Part shown: positions 14,451 through 24,539 of the stretch, one piece after another | How positions within the stretch are numbered: the first letter of the stretch is position 1 | Layout: the number at the start of each line of letters is the position of its first letter | Made by a program: the position numbers and the translations under genes | Source: Monosporascus cannonballus | Taxonomy: Eukaryota; Ascomycota; Sordariomycetes; Xylariales | NCBI GenBank assembly: GCA_004154925.1 | Contig: QJNS01000140.1 | Span: 142,278-206,277, forward strand | Length of the DNA stretch: 64,000 nucleotides | Direction: 5' to 3' | The notes under the pieces: generated by a model | The model's input: the letters and a program-made list of their open reading frames with translations, nothing else | Database searches by the model: none | What the model was told of the DNA's origin: nothing

Positions 14451-15540
14451 ACTGATTAAATTATATATAATGATATAAATATAATTGTTTTATTATCTTC
14501 CTATTCAAAGATATGAAGATTTTTTAAGTTGTTATAGCCCGATATCCTGTTATTATAATATTAATTATAAAATCTCTAATAAACAATTTTTTTCCATAAA
14601 AAGTAACCTTATAACGTATAATATTACGATTAACTTGGTCGGTTTTAATTATTCGGATAAACAATTAAGGTTTAATATTTATCCGTAAAATTAAATGTTA
14701 ATTTTAAATTTCTTAAGTATTAATATAAGATATATTTTATTATAAGTATTTATATAATCTTTAACGTACGTATACGTTCCCTATTTACTTTAACGAGGCG
14801 TTTAATACTTACTATAAATAAATATAAGTTATAACGAAATTCTTCGTTATTTTTAATAATAATTATATAATTTTTATTATGCGGTATTTTTAATAATAGT
14901 TTTAATAGTTTTTTATTTACGCAAAATATTTTATAATACGGTATTTTAAATAAGAATAATCTTTTGTCTTTTTTCGAAATAACCGTAATTTTAACGTCGA
15001 TTATTTTAATACACGTTTTAATTTATTATCGATGTTTTTAATACTTTAAACAATTTCATTTACATCTGTTAAAATAATTTTAGTAACATTTAAATATTTC
15101 TATTAAAACGTTTATTACTGTTCGAAACGCGTTTTTTAAAATATAAATATATTATTATAAATACCGTCACCGCTCTTAAATATAATATCAATTTTAATTA
15201 CAATAAAAATAACTTTCTATAAACTAATCCGTTTTAATTTTTGAAATATTTATTAATATTATTCTTAATATGGACTTTTCAGTCGTAATATTTAATAATT
15301 AAAATAATTACTTTAACCGATAAAATATTATCCTACGTTTCGTTATTTTTATAAGCTTTATAAATACGTTATAGGGTATTTCGTAAAGATTTTAAACGTA
15401 AATTTATTAAGAAATTAATCGATTTCCTTAGTAATTTTACTAAGAAAACAAATATTTTACAGTATTTATTACAAAATCCGATATAATAAACGGCTAAACA
15501 AATATTTTTTTCTGTTATAATATTTTTATTATTATTAATA
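14451..15540. other. Degraded AT-rich DNA, origin unclear
   Basis: No LTR and no domain of the element 1-5 family could be recognised. A 67-codon plus-strand frame at 14485-14688 is open, but I do not recognise it. The next plus-strand frame, reading through stops, contains a weakly gag-like stretch (YTFPIYFNEAFNTYY) near 14770-14820. It may belong with the protease-like sequence just downstream, but the link is inference. Confidence 0.4.
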
Positions 15541-15639
15541 AAAAGTATCACAGTTAATTTAATTTTTATGTCTTTGGATGGGGAATTAATACTATTAAGT
15601 AAAAGGTGGTTTTTAACGTTTTTTACAAAATTAAATTTT

Positions 15640-16176
15640 TTCTTATCCGAATTAATCTTTTAACCAGGATAATTTGACTGGTATAGAAAGGTGTAATAAA
15701 TATTATATTATTATTAAATAAAATTCTACGCGGTAGGTTCGAGCTTTTGTCGATACCGGTTACTCTATTAGCGTTCGAGAATTTGCCGAGTATTTCGTTT
15801 TTATTAATGGAAATTTCGGGAAATATATTTAAGGATTTGCCGGTAAAAATAATTTTGCTAATACTGGGGATTTTAATAAGGCTTTTGTTATTATTAACTA
15901 TATTTTCAAGTATTTAGATTATTCCTTTGTCGTTTAGAATGTGTTTGTCGATACGGGCAATTTTAGCGGTTATTATTTTCTTCGTAGAGAAAACGATTAA
16001 ATATAAAATGTGCGAAAATATTAATATTTTTATCGTTTTGAATATTTAGTTTTCCATAAAATATATTATGATTTTAACGATATTAATTCGATTTCCTTTT
16101 TTAATTATTATTTTATTTCTTTTTTAAAACCAAAGTAATTGTTTCCGTATTTCGTAAAATTATTAAAAGATATTTT
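15640..16176 (+). pseudogene. Retroviral-protease-like frame of an unidentified retroelement
   Basis: From about 15650 to the LTR at 16177, one plus-strand frame reads sensibly if its few TAA/TAG codons are taken as RIP-altered Gln. The segment VRAFVDTGYSISVREFAEYF has the Asp-Thr-Gly of a retropepsin at 15740-15755. It is followed by a flap-like GFAGK at about 15840-15855 and hydrophobic strands. The residue after DTG is Tyr, which a single G-to-A change would give from Cys. It is not the protease of elements 1-5, whose sequence differs. The frame is cut at 16177 by insertion of element 1. Assignment as a retroelement protease is inference from the motif. Confidence 0.4.
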
Positions 16177-16556
16177 TGTAACAGCTCTGCTGTTTAACCA
16201 ACTATTAAACCTTAGTCGTACGGGTTTATATTAGCAGGAATATCGTGGGAATCTGAATAATAGATATAATAATCGTATTACATCTCGTAATTGCAAAGGT
16301 GCTTTGGATAACGATGTTATATTACAAATTAAAGCTATTTAAACTATGGAAATAATAAGCATATATATATATTGTTTTTTAGTATTACTGTTTATCTTTG
16401 TTTAACTGTATTTAAAGAATTCTGATTAAACAGTTACTTAATACTGATTAATCGTACTTAGCGGATCTTTGCTAAACATTTATTACGTAATTCGAAAGGT
16501 GGTCTATATTATCATTATTAACCTTTTCTAAGGCCGAAATTTATCAGATCGTAACA
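16177..16556 (-). repeat. 3' LTR of element 1
   Basis: On the plus strand it starts TGTAACAGCT and ends ATCGTAACA, giving TG...CA ends. It is 380 bp and matches the 22686-23064 LTR along its length, with many C/T and G/A differences. In element orientation, the end shared with all other LTRs in the window (the TTTAACC...GGGTTTAT region) is U5, and the variable part is U3. Confidence 0.85.
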
Positions 16557-16575
16557 CGATTTTCCTTTTCCTCAA
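16557..16575 (-). other. Polypurine tract of element 1
   Basis: Read on the minus strand, the bases just before the 3' LTR are GAGGAAAAGGAAAATCG. A purine tract at this place primes plus-strand synthesis in LTR retroelements. The same tract, allowing transitions, abuts the 3' LTRs of elements 2, 3 and 5 and fixes their orientation. Confidence 0.7.
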
Positions 16576-16627
16576 ATCTTGCCCTTAAAATTTTATTTTT
16601 TCTAATAAGTATTAAGGGTTCTTTATA

Positions 16628-17157
16628 ATGCCGGGTCGTATTACTGAAAGTCATCATTAGGTTTTTTCCATTATTCGTCGGCAAAAACCTATTTCTTATT
16701 TTTAACAATTTAAAAATTGAAATTATGCCATATTTTTTATATTTTTCCAAAGATATAGAAATACGAAATAATAGAAAACGTTTCGAAATATAAAGCTTAT
16801 GTTAAACGTAAATATTTTTGCAATAGGACCGACGTTCCTTTTTCCTTTCTGGAAAATATTCGTACCGAAAACTAACGTTTAGAACAAAAGGAAGTTTTTG
16901 TAAAGGAACGTTTTTTGGAATTACAAAAACGTTATTAACAGAAAATAAATAAAGCCATCGCGCGTTTAATCCGTTTTCGGAAACAAAAAGCTTTTTTTCG
17001 CTTAAAAGGAATAAAAATAATATAACGGGAATTGCAATCATTCGAGACGCTAAAGGAGCAAAAATGCCAGGAACAGGCCATCGCCGAAGTTTCCATAGCC
17101 GTATTGGTTCCTTCCGCTAATCTTATGGACTGGTCTGGTATCGGCGATACCGATTAA
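16628..17157 (+). pseudogene. Antisense gene of element 1 (Cys-motif, coiled-coil protein)
   Basis: Lies between chromodomain and 3' LTR but is coded on the strand opposite to pol. It starts MPGRITESHH. After a frameshift near 16790 it continues AYVKRKYFCNR and then a charged helical stretch rich in Gln, Glu, Lys and Arg. The tail is NLMDWSGIGDTD before TAA at 17155-17157. The layout matches the antisense frames of elements 2, 3 and 5: M(S/P)GR-like start, Cys-containing motif, coiled coil, DW-acidic tail. Several TAA/TAG codons replace Gln. The segment 17040-17160 is much less AT-rich than the rest of the element. Confidence 0.55.
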
Positions 17158-17199
17158 TCCGTTAAAAATACCCATTAGGACATAATTATTTCTGGTAAT

Positions 17200-20100
17200 T
17201 CTGCCGTCGTTAGTAAAAATTCTTTAATAAGCGCTAAACGCCAATAAGATTCTTTATAAATTCCCAAATGTTTTTAGATCCTAGGCACTCTTTCCACTTA
17301 ATTAGTTACTGGATAAATCCGTTTTGTTTTCGCATATCGAAAATCTTCTCCATCTTATACACTTATTCGTCTTTTATTTTTATATTATGCTATACCGTAT
17401 GTACTTTAATTATATTTGTTGCTAATTCGAGTACAAAAACGTAAAGCTTTATTTGAAATTTAACTTTTGGTAAAAGTTGCAATTAATAATTATTTTTAAA
17501 ACTTTTCTTAGTAATTTTATATGGATCGATATATTTAAATTCATGTTTTTTATTAATTCGTTTTATTTTTTGTAACGAAAAAACCCATTTCCCGCTTTTA
17601 GAAAGTTAATCTTTTTAACCTTTTCTGATTATAATATTTGCTTATTTACTTATATACTAATTTTAATTCTATTTTTATTTTTTGATATAATTATTATAAT
17701 TATTTTAACATAAGGATTACCTTAATATTAATTGGATTGTTTTTATATAATTTTCTATAAATTTCTAAAATAAAACCCAAATTTACCTTTATTAATATTA
17801 TTTTAATACTTTCGCAATTACTTATATTATAAGCTAATATGTAATTAATAACTTTTTAACTTAATTATTTTGTTCGGATTTAAAGTAATATCGAAAATAA
17901 ATTTTTAAAGTTTGATTTATCCTTTTTATTTATTTGTTTATCTAAAATTTAAATACCCTAAATAACTTACAATTTAGGCCGATTTCTGCTATAAAACCTT
18001 GTTAAAATTTAAAGGCAAATATTAATCCTTTATCAAAAGTAATTTCTCTTAGTAATCCGTATATATTAAAAATATATTTGAAAAAAATATATACTAGTTG
18101 TTGGGCGTTTATATCCTCGTGATATGGTAAAAAATAAGAAAGTTTTGTAAATCGATTAACGATTACGAAAATACTATTATAATATATGTTTATAATTAAA
18201 TATTTTAATATAAAAAATTTAATAATTAAGTCAAATATAACTAATTACCATAATCGTTTTGCAATTAATAATAACTTTTACTTTCCATACGGCATATATT
18301 ATTAAGTTTTTGCTTTGGCGCAAATATCGCATTGCTATAAAAATTATTATATTATTTATTTTATTTTGAGAAAAAATATATATGTTAAAATCGTTTTAAG
18401 GTTTTTGTATATCCCTGGATATCCATATAACTAATATTCGTAAATTTTTCGTCCTAAATCCTTTTAGTATTCTTTTAAAATGTATATTTTATCTTGTTTT
18501 TTAAATTTTTCGGAAACTCTTATTATATTACTAAATATTTTAATACATATCGAAAGGTACTATCCGAATTATCACAATTTATCGCAAATATAAATATCTT
18601 TTTATAGTAATAGCAAAAATTATATAATTAACTTTAATTAATTTCTTTTCAAAATTTGATTATTTGCTTAAGGTATTTTCGCTGATATTTTTTGAATTTT
18701 CTTTATAAATAATAATAAAATCGAAATTCGTCAATTTTTCCGCATAACGAAATTATCGTTTTATAAATTTTTAATTCTAATAAATCGGGTAAAATTTTAT
18801 AAATCCGTATAAACCTTAACTTAATGTAAGTTTCCTTTTAAAAAATTCTTAAATTTTCAAATTACCATAGTAATGGCCATAAATTCTTTATCTGAAATAC
18901 CCTAATTAAGTTCGGTTCTTTTTAATTTATACGAAAAAAGTATAATAAGGTATAATTTGCTAAATTATTTCGTTATCCAATTAATACGCCTAATACATAA
19001 TCCGAAATATCGGTTTTTAATTCAACGTGGCGGTTTAAGGTATATATAATTATTATTAATTCGTTAATAATCGTATCCTTAATGTCTTAAAATATCTTTT
19101 ATATTTTAAACGTTTATTTAAAGTTTTTTTCTTATAAAGTTCGTTAAAAATATAATTATTTTGTTAAAGTTTCGAATAAATTTCCTATAAAAATTGGCGA
19201 ATCCGAAAAAGATTTATATTACTTTAGTCATTATTAACCGTTATTATTTTATAATTACAATAATTCTTTTAATATTTATCCTAATATATTCTATGGTAAT
19301 AATATATTCTGAATATTTTATTTCCTATTTATAAAATTAATTTTCTTTTTACGTTTATTAATAACCTTGCGGCCTATAAAACTTAAAAAACTTTATAAAC
19401 GTATTTTACGTATATTATATCTGTTTTTAAAAAGATGAAAATGTTGTCGAAATACCAAATAACGAAAATATCGAGGTATTTTCGTAATATATAGTTAACT
19501 ATCCGTTACAAAATTATTAATACGTTGGTAAATTTTATTAATATAACCAAGTATATAATCAATCCGTATTTCGTTTTGAAAGTTATTTTTTATTTATATT
19601 CTTTTTTAATCTTAATAAAATTATATTTATCTCTAAAATCGAATATTGTAAACTATTTGGTTCCGTAAAATCGGTTTTTTATTTCCGTAATTAAACATAA
19701 TAAAATTCGATCTTTAATAATAATATTATTTAGTTATCAATAATTAACCATAAGTTGTAATTGTTTATTTTTTTAGCACGGAAAATATAAAATATCCTAT
19801 TAATAATTTCGAACATTAACCCTATTTGTTTATAACTGATTTTTTAGATATTTTTCGAAAATATATAATTCGTTTCCCTTAAGGTTATAACTAAGGTAAA
19901 ACCTTATTAAGGATTCTTTTTTAAGGATTATCTTATAACTTTATTGCTTATATTTTGATAATTTCGTATCGAACTTCTTTTTGAAAAATTATTTGTATTT
20001 ATGGTATTATATTAATATATTAACTAAATTTCTTTAATCTTTAAACCTCTTATTTTAAATCGTTATTTTGTTGCTTTAATTTCGCTTTAATAATAAAAAT

Positions 20101-22650
20101 AATACGTTGCATTTTTCTTTAATACCCGTTCTTTTTTTATATTTTACATTTTTGGGTAATAAGGTTTTTCTTATATTCTTATACTTATATTCGTCGCTAG
20201 TATCGATCGAATATTCAGATATTAATTTTCTTTTTCATTTATTTATTAATAAGATATAAAACGAACCTTATCAAACTACTTTTACCATTAATTAAAATTC
20301 CGTACTAGCGTATCCATAATAATTTTACGATTATATCGTGATTTCAAAATAAAACGATATCGAAATTAATTATCTGGTGGTATTTTAAATAAAAATATCG
20401 AGGTAATTAATTCCACGTATAATTTTCCTGTTATCGTAAACCAATTCCTAACTTTCGACATTCGTTACTATATAAAGTTTTAACTTATATTTTCATAACC
20501 GTTTAAACTTATTAACCATATTTGGCACAATATGATTCCCGCCTAAAGCTCCGTAATTTATTGTTGCCGATTATTAATACGTTCTAATTCGTATATCCAA
20601 GGTAACAAGATTATTAACGGCTTTTATCGTCACGTTTAAAACCTTTTTTAGGAATTTTCTTTAATTTTTCTAGGTTTCGTTATTTTGCAACTATTTTATG
20701 TGTAATCTTTTTTTTAACTTTTTTTCGAATTTATCGAGCTTTATTTATATTTTAACGTTTAATACATTAAGTTGCTATCTTGGTCGTAATTGCCGGCGTA
20801 TTATTTTTTTCAAGTCATATTAATTATTTTTAATTTTGTTATAATGTTTTTCCTTAATAAATAAATTAATTTCTTATATTTGCAATTATATTTTATTACA
20901 TGTTAATTTAATTATTATTTTTAATATTTTCTATAAATTAACGTATTTTTTTAAAAAATCTTTTTTTCGTATGGGTTTATAATAAATATTAATATGAAAT
21001 AAAAATTCGTAATAACGTTTTGGCAGTAGTTTTCTATTATATGCTGGATTAACATTTTTTCTGTTTAATAATTATACCATTAAATATAACAAAAAGGATT
21101 TTCTTTTAAGCATTATTTTTTTAGGCCAACCTTTTATTTCGGCTAATCATTAAAATTTTTCTAGGGTTATAAATCGAAAATATAAATATTATTCTTTATC
21201 GTTTTTATTATTTCCCGTACGGCTTGGAAAATCGAATTTTCTATAATATATGCAGGTAATTCGTCCGTAAATATATTATTTCCCTTTTTCGTAATCGGGA
21301 TATTTTCGTCGTCGACAATATATGGCATTTATTTTGCCGTATTGATTAAGAATTCCGAGAGAGAAATTTTCTATTTATTTCTGATATTTGTATAATTATT
21401 TTTATACTGTTTTTTATTATGTTCGCAATATTTATTAAGTTAACTTTTTGACTTTTCGTATTCCTTATTAAACTTTTTATTATAGGGAACTTAATATATG
21501 CTTAAGCTAAATTATATTAATAAATTTGTTTCCGGTGTTTTTGGGTTCTTTTTTTGGATTCTCCCTTAAATATAAGTTTTTAGGTATTTTAACGCGGTTT
21601 TTAAATACCTTATATTATATGACCTTATATTCCATTTTATTATAATTATAGCATTTAATTTAGCTTTAAAATTTCCTTTAAATAACTCCTAGTTTTTTAA
21701 ATCTTGGCTTTATGCTATAAAAAATATTAATACGTTAAAAAACGATAATATTAATTATATATCGGGATTTATTATTATTTTCTTTGGGTATTTTTAATAT
21801 ATTATACGTTTTATCGATCGTTAATTTGAATTATTATAACGATATAATCCGATACATAATTAGATTAATCGAACTTAAAAACCTTTTTTTATATTTTGTT
21901 AAGCTATCCAAAAACTTAGTTATTAATTTTTTTTAATTTTAATTTAATTTAATAATTAATTAAATTAATATGCTGTCGTAACTTGATATTAATTCTTTTT
22001 ATCGTAATTATTAGATTTGTAATTGGGTTTTTATGTTTTCGTTTATTATTCCAAAGGTTTTCGGTAATAATTATTCGAATTATTCGTAATCATTATAAAT
22101 TTGTATTACCTTTAGGTTCCGTTTTTCGATTAGTAAAATAATGTATTATTTATAACGGATTTAAATTAATTAACCGCGTTTCCGGTAAATCGTGCGATTA
22201 TAAATTTTACTCGTGTAATAAACTGAATAAATTAAATAAGAAAATACCCGAAATATATTTGGCATTAAAATAAATATAATTATACCTTAATTAAGGTTCC
22301 GTGGAAAGAATATGGTTGAAAAAACTTAAAACCCTTTTTTAATTGCTTAGTAAAATTTAATTAAATAATTTGGCTTATTTAAAAAGGTTTTTTTTTATTT
22401 CGGAAGCTTTTTTTTCTTTAAACTTTTTATGAGCGGCTTAAAAGGACGTTCTAAAATTATTATTACCTTTTTCAAGCTGAAAAATGGGTTCGTTTATGGC
22501 ATCCAGCCGTCGAAAAACTTTTTCGCGAAAAAAACGAAGCTTTTCCTTTTCCTCCTCGGATTTTATTCTAATATCCGAGTAATTAAGGACCTGGTAAATG
22601 GGTTATTCGGGCTGTTTGTTAGTAAACAAAATATCGGCGATATTGTTTAA
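17200..22650 (-). pseudogene. Degraded gag-pol of element 1
   Basis: Gag, retropepsin, RT, RNase H, integrase and chromodomain of a Ty3/Gypsy element, identified by matching the reverse strand to the clearer plus-strand copies in elements 2 and 5. The RT catalytic region (YLDD in active enzymes) lies near 19450-19490. RNase H with its 'kTDiSdy' core lies near 18990-19020, and the protease near 20290-20620. No frame of useful length survives. The gag start region 22385-22660 keeps more G and C than the middle of the element. Confidence 0.75.
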
Positions 22651-22685
22651 AATCTGACGGTATTACTAAATAAATGCCTATAACG

Positions 22686-23064
22686 TATAACGGCTATACG
22701 GTTTAACCAATTATTAAACCTTAGTCGTATAAGTTTATATTGACAGGAATATCCTGGAAATCTGAATAATGGATATAATAATCATATTACGTTTTATAAT
22801 TTTAAAGGTGCTTTAGGTAACGATATTTCATTATAAGCTGAAGTTATTTAAATTATGGAAATAATATATGTATATATATTATTTTTTGGTATTACGGCTT
22901 ATCTCTGCTTAATTATACTTAGCAAATTCTTACCAAATAGTTGTTGAATATTGATTAATCGTACTTAGCGGATCTTTGCTAAGCACCTATTACGTAACCC
23001 GGAAGGTGGTCCATGTTATCCTTGTTAACCGTTTTCTGAGGCCGGAACCTGTCAGGTCGTAACA
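22686..23064 (-). repeat. 5' LTR of element 1
   Basis: Begins TATAACGGCT on the plus strand (TG altered to TA by a G-to-A change) and ends GTCGTAACA. It is 379 bp. The U3 part contains AGCGGATCTTTGCTAAG-type sequence shared only with the other element 1 LTR, while the U5 part is common to all LTRs in the window. Confidence 0.85.
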
Positions 23065-23497
23065 AATTTTCGTTATTTTCGTCCGTATACATTAAGTTAA
23101 AAATTATAATATTATTATCGTTTATATACTGAATTGGGAATAGGGCTAATCTAGGTGTATGGAATGCAGAACATCTTGATCAGAGCTTGAAAGTGGAAAT
23201 TGTCTGGCGTCCCCTTGCGATGAAAAACTGCATACAAAAGTTGACAGGTCAGCATTTTATAAACCGCCGCCGACCCACTTGGAAATACTAGAACCTTCGA
23301 CAACAAACATCGTCGATGCCTAACAGCTAGGTATTACCTTGCAGCCTAGCAACCCAACACCAACCCCACTTCAATAAATAACGGTTTTGCCTAAGGTTTT
23401 ATTCGAATTGTTTTTTTTAATATTTATAATTAAATTATTAAAATTAATGAATTTTTCTTATTTTAATTATAATCGTTAATTTTCGTTATATCCGTAT
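23065..23497. other. Insertion-target DNA with a GC-balanced island (23141-23392)
   Basis: Lies between element 1 and element 3. The flanks are AT-rich, but about 250 bp in the middle have ordinary composition, including CCGCCGCCGACCC and a GCTAGG...CCTAGC partial inverted repeat. One frame stays open for about 53 codons from 23160 (WNAEHLDQSLKVEIVW...). I do not recognise it. It could be a surviving piece of unique host DNA, a short element too small for RIP, or the end of an unrelated LTR. No target duplication was found around it. Confidence 0.4.
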
Positions 23498-23920
23498 TAT
23501 AACGAGCTAAGGGTTTAACCAATTATTAAACATTAGTCGTACGGGTTTATGTTAATAAAAGTTTCGTAAAAATTTAAATAATAAATACAGTAATTATGTT
23601 ACATTTTGTAGTACCAAGAATATTTTGGGTAACGAATTACTATTGCAAGCTGAAATTATTTAAATTAGGGAAATAATAACCGTATATATTTTATTCTTAT
23701 TTGCTGGATTACAACGCGTAATTTGGTAATCCGGCTTACTAGATCATTACCGGTAAATTGGTAATCCGGCTTATTGGTTTACTACTAATAAGTTGGTAAT
23801 CCAGCTTACTGGCTTATTACCAATAAGTTAATGATCTATTACGTAACCTGCCCCACCGCGCACTTATAGTTAGGTTATAGCAAACAATTCTTAGAAACCG
23901 TGGCTTGTTAAATTATGACA
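23498..23920 (-). repeat. 3' LTR of element 3
   Basis: 423 bp with ends TATAAC (from TG) and ATTATGACA. U3 holds three tandem copies of a roughly 35-bp unit around GTTGGTAATCCGGCTTACTG (about 23715-23835). A less mutated segment, CTGCCCCACCGCGCAC, lies near 23850. The pair at 43289-43711 is the same length. Confidence 0.85.
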
Positions 23921-23936
23921 CGATCTTCCCTTTTTA
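23921..23936 (-). other. Polypurine tract of element 3
   Basis: Minus-strand reading GTAAAAAGGGAAGATCG directly before the 3' LTR. It matches the tracts of elements 1 and 2. Confidence 0.7.
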
Positions 23937-23993
23937 CAAATCTTGCCCTTAAGAATTTTTTTCTTTTCGGTAAGTTTTTTGCATTTATTTAAT

Positions 23994-24497
23994 ATGTTTT
24001 CCGGTATGTCCAAGCGTCGTTTTCGCAAACATAAATAAAGGCTTGTTTTAGTTAATTTAATTAAATTCGAAGGTTTTAACGCGATGCCTTATTTCTTTTG
24101 TTCTGTTCGGCAACTTGATTATTAAATAATAAATGGGGTTTTTCATTATAAGAAATGTATTCGTCAAAGCCGTTCGTACGACGGAACAGGGGTCATTATG
24201 TCCATAATTAATCGTTATATTGCAAAATCGAAAAAATTAAAAAAAAAAAATTAACGGCTAAAAAATCTTTATCCGAAATTTTTGTGCGTTTTTTTTCGCA
24301 TACGTTATTAACGTTGATATTATTAATCCCAAAATACGAAACTTATTAATCGTGCCCTTTAATCTTTGGATAATTTTAACGATTTTGCGCAATTAAAATC
24401 GGAATCCGTAATCGAAATAGAGGCCTTAGGTAAAATGGATATTATTAATTGGAATGCGGTGGACCAAAAGTTTCCTTCCCTGGACTTTATGGATTAG
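23994..24497 (+). pseudogene. Antisense gene of element 3 (Cys-motif, coiled-coil protein)
   Basis: A 504-bp plus-strand frame, antisense to gag-pol, stays in one phase from an ATG at 23994 to TAG at 24497. Its interruptions are TAA/TGA codons, most one transition from Gln. It starts MFSGMSKRRFRKHK. A Cys/Arg motif follows (YKKCIRQSRSYDG, where Tyr may replace Cys), then a Lys-rich helix (SIINRYIAKSKKLKKK). The tail is INWNAVDQKFPSLDFMD. Element 5 has the same protein at 55835-55340. I recall similar short proteins with a CxxC...C motif and a long coiled coil annotated as hypothetical in many fungal genomes; that is memory, not a search result. Function unknown. Confidence 0.6.
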
Positions 24498-24539
24498 GAT
24501 GCCATTATTTCGGGTGGTTCCGTCGCTATTAGTAAAAAT

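Larger units (their letters stand above)
16177..23064 (-). mobile_element. Element 1: full-length Ty3/Gypsy chromovirus, minus strand
   Basis: About 6.9 kb bounded by two LTRs of 380 and 379 bp. On the minus strand the order is 5' LTR (22686-23064), gag (about 22650-21100), protease (about 20620-20290), reverse transcriptase (about 19760-19380), RNase H (about 19080-18860), integrase (about 18420-17600), chromodomain (about 17340-17200) and 3' LTR. Orientation follows from RNase H and RT sequences that match element 2 reversed, and from the purine tract beside the 16177-16556 LTR. Flanks are ATTTT on the left and AATTT on the right, an imperfect duplication. All frames are broken by stops typical of RIP. 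Confidence 0.85.

Noticed and set aside
14485..14688. 67-codon frame considered as a small secreted protein
   Set aside because: No signal peptide in proper form and two scattered Cys only; composition matches the surrounding degraded DNA.
22429..22650. 73-codon plus-strand frame starting MSGLKGRSK
   Set aside because: At first it looked like another antisense gene because of the MSG start, but it lies opposite the gag N-terminus next to the 5' LTR, the wrong end of the element, and lacks the Cys motif.
16177..23064. Exact target duplication for element 1
   Set aside because: The flanks are ATTTT and AATTT; the mismatch is a transversion that RIP does not cause, so it is recorded as imperfect.
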